From: Candidatus Brocadiia bacterium
GTDB taxonomy: Bacteria; Planctomycetota; PUPC01; DSUN01
Assembly: GCA_016782825.1 (NCBI GenBank)
Contig: JADHXT010000289.1
Location: 1-5,029 of the forward strand
Length of the DNA: 5,029 nucleotides
Reading direction: 5' to 3'
Both the position numbers and the translations under genes were made by a program. The notes below the pieces were generated by a model. The model searched no databases. It was not told the DNA's origin and saw nothing but the letters and a program-made list of their open reading frames with translations. Within the stretch, counting starts at the first letter, position 1; every line of letters begins with the position of its first letter. Shown here piece by piece: positions 1-5,029 of the stretch.

Positions 1-2004
1 GTTGAGGGCGTGGGTGTAGGTGTGGTAGGCGGAAACACCTGAATCGGCGTCGCCAGTCAGTGGATACTGGGCAAAGACGCCGGCCTGTGCGGCCGGGGCG
101 GCGAGGAGCAGTCCCAGCGCCAGCAGGGCCACGAGCGCCGCCGTGCGATGGCCGGTGGCCTTGCCGCGCCGACGCCGCCGGCGGGCGAGGAAGCCCATGC
201 CACCGAGGGCGAGGAGCGTCATCGTGCCCGGCTCGGGGGTCGAGGTGAGGCGGAAGTTGTCCAGGTAGCCGTAGGTGCCGCCCGCGGACGAGCTGCCGGT
301 GAATCCCGCCATGGCCGTCGCGACGTCGGTGAAGGCCGACGTGGTGAAGTGGTATGCGGATGTGGACCCTTCCAGAATGACTCCTGAAACGGTGCCCGCA
401 GTGATGTCCACCCAGTAGGAGAGGTGGAGGAAGGCATTGGGGTCGAACGTGCCGGTGTAGGCAATGGACTGGCCGGCGTAGACGCCGTTCTCGAACAGGT
501 TGAGATTGCCGAACGGGTCGAGCACCAGGCCGGTGAAGCCGGTGCGGACCTCGACGCTGGGGACATACGAGCCATCGAGGTAGAATCCCAGGCCAACGCC
601 CCGGGCGTTCGTCGTGCTGTCGGCGCCGCTGGTCAGGGTGCCGATCTGGAGGTCGGCCATGATGTTGAGGCGGCCGGGCTTCAGATAGTCGAGGCGGTCG
701 CTGATGGAGATGGCGGCGCCCGCGTTGGCGCCCAACCGCGCCGTGCCGTTCTGGATGTCAACGTGGAAGGAGGGGTTCATGCCCGTCTCGGTGTAGCCCG
801 GCGAGGCGGGCTGATTGGCCTGGTGGGGATACCAGTTGTCGATGACCGTGCCGTTGGCGCCCGCGAAGTCGTCGCCGAGGTACTCCAGCGATTCCTCGCG
901 GTTGGAGATGCCGTGGAGGTGCCAGGTGCCGGTCTGGAGGGCGGCCAGATTGAGCACGATCTGCCCGGAGCCGTCGGCCACGCTCCGATGGATCAGCCGA
1001 ATCCCATTGTTCTGGCCGTAGGTGTCCAGGTCTGCGGTGAGGCGGTCGGAGCCGATGGAGAGGGTGGCCCAGCGGTTGTTGGGGGCGTCGAATCCTGCGC
1101 CGTAGATGGTGGTGACGTAGGACTGCCCCGCCGTGAGGCCGCTGAGGGTCACCGTCTCGGTCTGCGAGCCGTAGTTGAAGGTGGTGGCCAGGGTGTGGCT
1201 GTCCCCGGCCAGCGTGTTGCCGGACTGAGTCGTGTAGGTGCCGCCGAGGCCGCTGGTGGCGAAGTCCGCCCCCGAGGGGTTGCCGCCCGAGGTGCCCTGG
1301 AAGGTCACGCCGTTGATCCCCACGCTGGGGCCGGAGAAGTTGATGGCGTGGGTATAGTTGTGGGCCGAGCCGACAGCCGAGTCGCCGTCGCCGCTCCACG
1401 AGGTCGCGTGCCAGTCGGTCGTGCTCTCAGCGATGGTGATGTCGTCGATGAGCACCGTGTTGTCGGCGCCAGCCGTGTTGGTGAAGGACAGGGTTTCGGT
1501 CGTGTTCGCCGCGGTGTGGTAGAAGGTCGCGTAGCGATAGGGGTTCGCCCCACCCACGGCGATGATGGCCGAATTCAGGAGCGTGTCCGCGCCGAGGTCC
1601 ATGACGAGCCGGGGCACGTTGCCGTTGCGGGCATTCAGGCGGACGTCCACCTGGTAGGTCTTCCCCACCTCGAAGCCGGGGACCGCCTGGCTGAGAGTGG
1701 AGTTCAGCGTCGCGTTCCACTGGATGAAGGCCACGTTGGTGCCGTTCGGAACCGTGCCGTTGTCGGCGAAGGGGGAGCCGCCGGCGGGGTTCAGGCCGAT
1801 CCGCGTGTCGTCGGTGGAGGTCCACCCTGTGATCGGCGTGTTGACGCTGATGTAGCCGGGCCATCCCGTGAAGGAGTCGGTCTCGAAGCTGGGGTTGGTC
1901 ACCACGGGCGCCGAATGGGCCGCGGGGGCCAAGAGGAGCATCGTCGCCGCCAGAAGGGTTGCCAGGCAATACGTCCAAGCCTTCGATCCTGTCTGTGCGT
2001 CCAT
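1..2004 (-). CDS. Secreted multidomain PEP-CTERM protein fused in frame to a second secreted module (3' end outside window)
   Basis: The frame is open for 668 codons and leaves the window without a stop. Residues 1-31 form a signal peptide with a hydrophobic core LATLLAATMLLLAPAA and probable cleavage after AHS. Residues 33-194 look like a galactose-binding/CBM-type beta-sandwich: 'NPSFE' at 37-41, 'GKTYQVDV' near 114-121 and 'LIDDITI' near 185-191. Residues 197-368 form a second beta-rich domain starting near GDGDS (205-209) and NYTHAIN (216-222). Residues 369-588 are a third beta-rich domain, perhaps lectin/LamG-like. A PEP-CTERM tail follows at 589-613: PEP at 590-592, a short hydrophobic stretch and six Arg at 608-613. 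Known PEP-CTERM proteins end here. This one continues into a second signal-peptide-like segment (603-641) and the start of another GDxDS domain. The start at 2004 was chosen because AAGGAG lies 7 bases upstream and it gives a standard signal peptide. An in-frame ATG at 2130 would add 42 Arg-rich residues. The likely role is an exported, envelope- or matrix-associated protein processed by an exosortase. The substrate is unknown. Confidence 0.85.
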   Translation of the reverse strand, partial: MDAQTGSKAWTYCLATLLAATMLLLAPAAHSAPVVTNPSFETDSFTGWPGYISVNTPITGWTSTDDTRIGLNPAGGSPFADNGTVPNGTNVAFIQWNATLNSTLSQAVPGFEVGKTYQVDVRLNARNGNVPRLVMDLGADTLLNSAIIAVGGANPYRYATFYHTAANTTETLSFTNTAGADNTVLIDDITIAESTTDWHATSWSGDGDSAVGSAHNYTHAINFSGPSVGINGVTFQGTSGGNPSGADFATSGLGGTYTTQSGNTLAGDSHTLATTFNYGSQTETVTLSGLTAGQSYVTTIYGAGFDAPNNRWATLSIGSDRLTADLDTYGQNNGIRLIHRSVADGSGQIVLNLAALQTGTWHLHGISNREESLEYLGDDFAGANGTVIDNWYPHQANQPASPGYTETGMNPSFHVDIQNGTARLGANAGAAISISDRLDYLKPGRLNIMADLQIGTLTSGADSTTNARGVGLGFYLDGSYVPSVEVRTGFTGLVLDPFGNLNLFENGVYAGQSIAYTGTFDPNAFLHLSYWVDITAGTVSGVILEGSTSAYHFTTSAFTDVATAMAGFTGSSSAGGTYGYLDNFRLTSTPEPGTMTLLALGGMGFLARRRRRRGKATGHRTAALVALLALGLLLAAPAAQAGVFAQYPLTGDADSGVSAYHTYTHALN
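82..240 (-). other. PEP-CTERM sorting tail directly followed by an in-frame second signal peptide
   Basis: Bases 240-166 encode TPEPGTMTLLALGGMGFLAR followed by five more Arg. This is the three-part exosortase signal: PEP motif, membrane segment, basic cluster. With no stop, the same frame then gives GKATGHRTAALVALLALG (to about residue 631) and LLLAAPAAQA, ending at residue 641. That is a textbook signal-peptide core with an AQA cleavage site, followed by GVFAQYPLTGDADSG. An ATG at 198 (Met603) would start a self-contained signal peptide with the Arg run as its basic n-region, but only weak purine pairing precedes it. Read as one chain, the two hydrophobic segments around the Arg cluster would form a membrane hairpin with both flanking halves outside the inner membrane. 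The tail and the second hydrophobic segment are seen directly; their processing is inferred. Confidence 0.8.
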
Positions 2005-2011
2005 CCCATCT

Positions 2012-2017
2012 CTCCTT
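2012..2017 (-). promoter_or_regulatory. Ribosome binding site of the PEP-CTERM gene
   Basis: AAGGAG on the minus strand ends 7 bases before the ATG at 2004. It decides that start over the ATG at 2009, which is out of frame and only two bases from the same purine run. Confidence 0.7.
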
Positions 2018-2084
2018 GCCGTGGGGGTTCCTGAACCAGTCTGTGTTGCCCGGTGTCCTTGTCTCAAGCCTCGATCGGGCGCTC

Positions 2085-2138
2085 TCACTCGCGAGTCCCT
2101 CCATCGGTGTGGCCGACCACGAATCGACATGGCTCCAT
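2085..2138 (-). CDS. Possible 17-residue leader ORF
   Basis: ATG at 2138 opens a 17-codon frame (MEPCRFVVGHTDGGTRE) ending in TGA, inside the predicted leader of the PEP-CTERM gene. GGAG lies 6 bases upstream, within GGAGAAAGGA, which is as good a ribosome site as that of the main gene. The peptide has no recognisable family. It overlaps, in another frame, the alternative start of the main gene at 2130. The purine run could therefore serve that longer start instead, or be chance. It is listed because translation here could affect the downstream gene. Confidence 0.2.
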   Translation of the reverse strand: MEPCRFVVGHTDGGTRE

Positions 2139-2260
2139 TCCTTTCTCCAGAAGACCAGATGAACCTGCCGGAAGGCTGAACGTGTCCTGCGAACGGGACG
2201 GGGCGCGGTGGGCGCACCCTGTCCTCAGCGGGTGCAGCATTCTCGCACGCCGCAGTCGTA

Positions 2261-2290
2261 AGTATACGAGCTTGCGACCAAGCGGGTCAA
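2261..2290 (-). promoter_or_regulatory. Sigma-70-type promoter driving the PEP-CTERM gene
   Basis: On the minus strand TTGACC (2290-2285) and TATACT (2266-2261) each match the sigma-70 consensus at five of six bases, separated by 18 bases. Transcription would start near 2254. The spacer contains a perfect inverted repeat, GCTTG-4-CAAGC (2270-2283), placed where a spacer-binding activator or repressor would sit. The position is about 60 bases after the upstream stop and points at the PEP-CTERM gene, so that gene is likely transcribed separately from the operon before it. Housekeeping promoters of Planctomycetota are less well defined than those of E. coli, which lowers certainty. Confidence 0.6.
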
Positions 2291-2350
2291 CACAGAATCG
2301 GGGCAGAGGGTGCTTTTTTTCCGCATCCGCCGGGGTGTGGAAGACGGAAG

Positions 2351-3376
2351 CTATCGCTGGTAGATGGGCAGGAAACGGTAGGGCACGCCCAGCACCAGGA
2401 TGGCCATGGACGTACCGTAGGCGGGATGGCTCTCGTTGCCGCCGGTCCAACTGCCGTCCTTGCGCTGCTTGCCGAGCAGGGCCTTCTGGATGCGGGGATA
2501 CCAGGCTTGGTAGTGTTCCTCGCCCGCCTGGTACATGGCCTGGATGGCGTAGTAGTGGCCGTAGAAGTAGAAGCTGGTGTGGTCGAAGACGCTGTCGGGC
2601 TGGCGCTTGAGGTAGGCGATGCCTTTGTCCACGTGGTCGCCCGTGCGCTCGCCGCACATGAGCAGCGACATGACGCCGGCCGCGGTGCTGGAGAACTTCA
2701 CGCTGCCGCCGCCCCGCTGGTAGCCGAAGCCGCCGCTGGACTTGTTGTGGCAGCTCTTCACGTAGTCCACGGCCTTGCGGATGACCTGCGCGGGCACCAG
2801 GATGCCGGCCTCCTGCGCCGAGGCGAGGGCCACGATCTGCATGACGGTCACCGAGAGGTCGGCATCGACTGGCTGGGGGTGGTAGCGCCAGCCGCCCTCG
2901 CCATTCTGCGAGCCGAGGATGATGAGCACGGCGCGCTTGAGCGCGTCGCGCACGCCCTCGCGGTCGCTCATCCCCCACACCTCGCTGAGCGCCAGGGTGG
3001 CGAGGCCGTGCTCGTACATGCCCTGGCGGCTCGTGCCGAAGTAGCCGCTGGACTGCTCGCCGTGGCGCAGCAGGTAGCCCACGGCACGGTCGAGGCGCGC
3101 GCCGTGGCGGCCCCGCTCGGGGAAGTGGCCCTTGACCATGAACGCCATGAGCGAGAGCGCGGTGATGGCCGGCTTGTAGCGCTCGCCCCAACTGCCGTCC
3201 TTGTTCTGGTTCGTGGCCAGGAAGTCGAGGCCGCGCTTGATGGCCGCCTCGGCCTCGGGCGACAGGTCGGCCACCTGCACGCGGCGCTCGGCGGCCAGCG
3301 CGCCGCGGCCGGGCACGAGCAGCCCCGCGAGGGTGCAGAGGAGGACGGCAGCGTGCGTTCGTCGTCGGGTGGCCAC
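2351..3376 (-). CDS. Secreted prenyltransferase/squalene-oxidase-fold repeat protein, probably not a cyclase
   Basis: This 341-residue protein starts at GTG 3376. AGGAA lies 7 bases upstream (3388-3384), and no in-frame ATG keeps the signal peptide. Residues 1-28 are a signal peptide: RRR n-region, core AAVLLCTLAGLLV, ALA/AE cleavage. The mature part is one alpha/alpha toroid, about half of a squalene-hopene cyclase. It shows QW/terpenoid-toroid repeats: KDGSWG at 59-64, QNGEGGWRY at 157-165, GGFGYQ at 215-220 and KDGSW at 306-310. Where cyclases carry DxDD it has DADLS (171-175). Where protein prenyltransferase beta subunits carry their zinc Asp and Cys it has STAAG (230-234). A His/aromatic cluster FDHTSFYFYGHYY covers 264-276. 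Similar single-toroid secreted proteins are frequent in planctomycetes and have no settled function. It is probably a periplasmic or exported binding or scaffold protein, co-transcribed with the coiled-coil gene before it. The fold is confident; any enzymatic role is not. Confidence 0.9.
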   Translation of the reverse strand: MATRRRTHAAVLLCTLAGLLVPGRGALAAERRVQVADLSPEAEAAIKRGLDFLATNQNKDGSWGERYKPAITALSLMAFMVKGHFPERGRHGARLDRAVGYLLRHGEQSSGYFGTSRQGMYEHGLATLALSEVWGMSDREGVRDALKRAVLIILGSQNGEGGWRYHPQPVDADLSVTVMQIVALASAQEAGILVPAQVIRKAVDYVKSCHNKSSGGFGYQRGGGSVKFSSTAAGVMSLLMCGERTGDHVDKGIAYLKRQPDSVFDHTSFYFYGHYYAIQAMYQAGEEHYQAWYPRIQKALLGKQRKDGSWTGGNESHPAYGTSMAILVLGVPYRFLPIYQR

Positions 3377-3383
3377 GGGGCGG

Positions 3384-3388
3384 TTCCT
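3384..3388 (-). promoter_or_regulatory. Ribosome binding site of the toroid protein gene
   Basis: AGGAA on the minus strand lies 7 bases before GTG 3376, inside the 23-base gap after the preceding TAG. It supports the GTG start, which would otherwise be uncertain. Confidence 0.6.
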
Positions 3389-3399
3389 GGGTGCTCGGG

Positions 3400-5029
3400 C
3401 TATTTGGCGAGGGCCTCGTAGTAGTCTTCAAGGAGCCGGCGGTACTCGATAGGCAACTGGCGCACGTAGCCCTGGTAGAGGGAGTCGCGCTCGCGTTCGC
3501 CGAGGGAGGACCACTTGGTGTCCTTGCGCTCGCGGGAGCGGCCCTTGGCGTCCTTCTTCTCGCCCTCGGAGCGCGGGGTGTCCTCGGTCTGGGTGGAGGG
3601 CTGCTGCGATTCCTTCTGCGATGGCTGGTCGGGCTGTCCTGGCTCGGGCATGGCCGCCACGTCCATGGTGCCCTGCTCCAGTTGGGCCTTCATCTGAGCG
3701 TGGGCCTGCTCGAAGGCTTCGGCGGCCTGTTCGAGGGCGGCTTCGGCGGCGCGCTGTGCGGCCTCGGCCTGCTGAGCATCGGGCTGCTGCATTTCCTGGG
3801 CGGCCTGGTCCATGGCGTCGCCAGCTTCCTCGAGCGCTTCGGCGGCGGCGGCCACGGCCGGGGCGTTCTCGGCGAGTTCCTCGGCCTCGTTGCCCATCTC
3901 TTCCTGCTCGGGCTGATGGGCGGGGAGCGCTTCCTCGCCGGCCTCGTGGCCGGCTTCGCGCAGCTCGCGCTGCTCCTGGGCCAGCTCGCGCGCCTCGTCG
4001 CGTGCTTCGGCGAGCTGATCGAGCGCCTGCTGCTGCTCCTGCTGCTCGGCGGCGTGTTTCTGCGCCTGCTCGCGTGCCTCGGCAAGCGCTTCCTGGGCCT
4101 GCTCTTGAGCCTTCTGGGCTTCCTGGGGCTTATTCTGCTGGAGGGCCTCGGCGGCCTTTTCCATGGCCTGCTGCGCGTTCTCGAGGGATTTCTTCACGTC
4201 GGGCTGCGGCTGGCGTTCGGCCATCTGCTCGGCGCGCTCGGCGAGCTGCTCCTGCGGCTGCTGGAGGTCGGCCACGTCCTGCTTCTGGTCCTCGCGCTGC
4301 TCGGTTTCCTGCTGGACGGCTTCCTGGTCTTGTTCGAGCTCGCGCAGGCGGTCTTCGGCGGCGGCGTTCTCGGGGTCGGCGTTTTCGTTCTGGGCGATCT
4401 GCTGGTCGAGCTGCTCGATGGCGCGCTTGAGGGCATCCTCGGCGCGCTCCTGGGCATCGGCGGTTTTCTCCTGCTCGCCCTGCTCGATCTGCTGTTCGGC
4501 CTTCTTCATTTCGTCCTGGGCCGCGGCGAGCTCCTTCGCGGGGTCGGGTGCGTCGGGCGCGGCCTTCGGCTCGGGTTTGACGTCCTGGGCGACCTCTTCG
4601 AGTTCCTTCTCGAGCTCGCGCTGTTCGAGTTGCAGGTCCTTCTGCTGTTCCTTGAACTGATCTTCGTCGGCGGCTTCGACTTTCTCGCGGAGTTCCTGCT
4701 GCTTCTCGAGGAGTTCCTCGAGTCGCTCGCGGGCTTCCTTGTCGCGTTCGGCCTCGGCGGTGCGTTCGTCGGCCTCGAGGGCTTTCTCGGCCTTGCGGAG
4801 TGCTTCGAGGGCTTTCTCCTGCTCGGCGAGTGCGTCGATGGGCTTCTTGTCCTCGATGTCCTGTGCGGCGCGGTCGAGTCGCTCGTCCACCTCGCCGGCG
4901 TCCATGGCCTCGTCGGCCCGTTCGAGGCGGAGTTGTTTCATGGGGTCGGTTTCGGCCTTCTTGGCCTTCTCGATCTCCTGTTCGACGGCCTTGGCGCGCT
5001 CGGCGAGCTGTTCCTGCCGCTCGGCGAGT
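3400..5029 (-). CDS. Large Glu/Gln/Ala-rich coiled-coil protein, DUF4175-like (5' end outside window)
   Basis: The frame is already open at the right edge and gives 542 residues before TAG at 3402-3400. The Met codon at 4941 is internal, since the frame runs on upstream (LAERQEQLAERAKAVEQ) with no stop. The chain is almost all Glu, Gln, Ala, Lys, Arg and Asp in heptad-like patterns, with no cysteine and no membrane segment in the visible part. Four copies of a helical-hairpin motif start at visible residues 51, 174, 289 and 406. A Pro/Gln/Ser/Lys-rich linker (about 458-505) leads to a C-terminal module (506-542) with W-S-S-L, RERDSLYQGY, LPIEYRRLLEDYYEAL. Tails of this type (W..L..R.R......LP.EY..L...YY.ALA) are known from uncharacterised coiled-coil/DUF4175-like proteins of Planctomycetota and Verrucomicrobiota. 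Such proteins often carry N-terminal membrane helices, which would be off-window here. The probable role is an envelope scaffold, in an operon with the downstream toroid protein. The family name is a moderate-confidence assignment. Confidence 0.85.
   Translation of the reverse strand, partial: LAERQEQLAERAKAVEQEIEKAKKAETDPMKQLRLERADEAMDAGEVDERLDRAAQDIEDKKPIDALAEQEKALEALRKAEKALEADERTAEAERDKEARERLEELLEKQQELREKVEAADEDQFKEQQKDLQLEQRELEKELEEVAQDVKPEPKAAPDAPDPAKELAAAQDEMKKAEQQIEQGEQEKTADAQERAEDALKRAIEQLDQQIAQNENADPENAAAEDRLRELEQDQEAVQQETEQREDQKQDVADLQQPQEQLAERAEQMAERQPQPDVKKSLENAQQAMEKAAEALQQNKPQEAQKAQEQAQEALAEAREQAQKHAAEQQEQQQALDQLAEARDEARELAQEQRELREAGHEAGEEALPAHQPEQEEMGNEAEELAENAPAVAAAAEALEEAGDAMDQAAQEMQQPDAQQAEAAQRAAEAALEQAAEAFEQAHAQMKAQLEQGTMDVAAMPEPGQPDQPSQKESQQPSTQTEDTPRSEGEKKDAKGRSRERKDTKWSSLGERERDSLYQGYVRQLPIEYRRLLEDYYEALAK
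3733..4878 (-). repeat. Four dispersed 27-residue helical-hairpin repeats in the coiled-coil protein
   Basis: The motif aligns without gaps in four places: visible residues 51-77 (bases 4878-4798), 174-200 (4509-4429), 289-315 (4164-4084) and 406-432 (3813-3733). Taking the first residue as 0, the shared positions are Met (Leu in copy 1) at 0, Ala at +3, Ile/Leu/Met at +7, a turn-like Lys/Gly/Asn/Pro at +10, Gln at +19, Ala at +22, Ala at +25 and Leu at +26. The copies are 123, 115 and 117 residues apart. The region before copies 3 and 4 is also similar (QEQLAERAEQMAE versus QEEMGNEAEELAE), which suggests a repeating unit of about 116 residues. This is a protein-level repeat; the DNA copies have diverged. 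Confidence 0.6.

Larger units (their letters stand above)
2005..2350 (-). other. Intergenic spacer and probable 5' leader of the PEP-CTERM gene
   Basis: These 346 bases separate the stop of the alpha/alpha-barrel gene from the start of the PEP-CTERM gene. They hold a promoter (2261-2290) and, if it is used, a leader of roughly 250 nt. I see an imperfect hairpin at 2184-2199 (minus strand GTCCCG TTCG CAGGAC, one mismatch, TTCG loop) and a perfect 10-base palindrome ACTCGCGAGT at 2087-2096. A short ORF with its own ribosome binding site lies at 2085-2138. There is no convincing rho-independent terminator for the upstream gene: the run of seven T at 2314-2320 reads as A on the coding strand. I recognise no known riboswitch class. 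Confidence 0.6.

Noticed and set aside
2007..2009. ATG at 2009 as the start of the PEP-CTERM gene
   Set aside because: It is out of frame with the signal peptide and is only two bases from the purine run; its frame gives a Gly/Arg/Pro-rich product with no recognisable domain.
424..2034. 536-codon plus-strand open frame opposite the PEP-CTERM gene
   Set aside because: It is rich in Gly, Val, Arg and Ala with no domain, signal peptide or family match. The minus frame has a signal peptide, beta-sandwich motifs and PEP-CTERM. Long antisense frames are expected at this GC content.
2314..2320. Run of seven T as a rho-independent terminator
   Set aside because: It would act on plus-strand transcripts only, where no gene exists, and the preceding stem (GCA-5-TGC) is just 3 bp. 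On the minus strand it is an A run; it is also too far upstream of the -35 box for a typical UP element.
2351..3376. Squalene-hopene cyclase or protein prenyltransferase
   Set aside because: The protein is about half the length of a cyclase, has DADLS instead of DxDD, lacks the zinc Asp/Cys pair, and carries a signal peptide.
2426..3421. 331-codon plus-strand open frame opposite the toroid gene
   Set aside because: It is Ala/Val/His/Leu-rich low-complexity translation of the complementary strand; the minus frame shows clear terpenoid-toroid repeats.
2085..3431. 448-codon minus-strand frame overlapping the toroid gene
   Set aside because: Its translation is Arg/Pro/Ala/His-rich without any domain and it spans the intergenic spacer and promoter; it is an out-of-frame reading of the toroid gene.
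3621..4430. Arg/Ala/Pro-rich plus-strand frame, and a Ser/Cys-rich plus-strand frame at 4163-4660
   Set aside because: Both are complements of the E/Q/A coiled-coil codons (for example GCG/CTC/CTG repeats), which create such biased shadows automatically.
4939..4941. ATG at 4941 as the true start of the coiled-coil gene
   Set aside because: The same coiled-coil composition and frame continue upstream to the window edge without a stop, and I see no purine-rich ribosome site at proper spacing before this ATG.

Overview
This is a GC-rich bacterial window in which every gene I can support lies on the minus strand. The organism is most likely a member of the Planctomycetota or a close PVC relative. 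The clues are a large secreted protein with a PEP-CTERM sorting tail, a single-domain secreted protein with the prenyltransferase/squalene-oxidase fold, and a very long Glu/Gln/Ala-rich coiled-coil protein ending in a short aromatic 'LP-x-EY...YYEAL' tail. These families often occur together in planctomycete genomes, near Bat/aerotolerance-type clusters (family knowledge, not shown by this window). No rRNA, tRNA, CRISPR array, transposase or phage gene was seen.

Layout in the direction of transcription (right to left): (1) 5029-3400, the 3' part of a coiled-coil protein gene whose start lies outside the window. It contains four spaced copies of a helical-hairpin motif. (2) 3376-2351, a secreted alpha/alpha-barrel protein starting at a GTG 23 bases after the previous stop, so the two genes are probably one operon. 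(3) 2350-2005, a 346-base spacer with a good sigma-70-type promoter (2261-2290), a small inverted repeat between its two boxes and a leader of about 250 bases. (4) 2004-1, a secreted PEP-CTERM protein whose frame runs off the left edge.

The most unusual point is at 82-240. The PEP-CTERM tail, which normally ends a protein, has no stop codon after it. The frame continues through an arginine run into what looks like a complete second signal peptide, and then into the beginning of a second copy of a domain already present in the first half. Either two tandem paralogous genes have fused in frame, or this is a natural polyprotein that exosortase and signal peptidase would split into two exported products, or the assembly has lost a segment. 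The sequence argues against a simple one-base error, because neither alternative frame has a stop close to the tail.

The two-gene operon and the PEP-CTERM gene all point to the cell envelope or exterior, but they have separate transcription signals and the window does not show that they work together.
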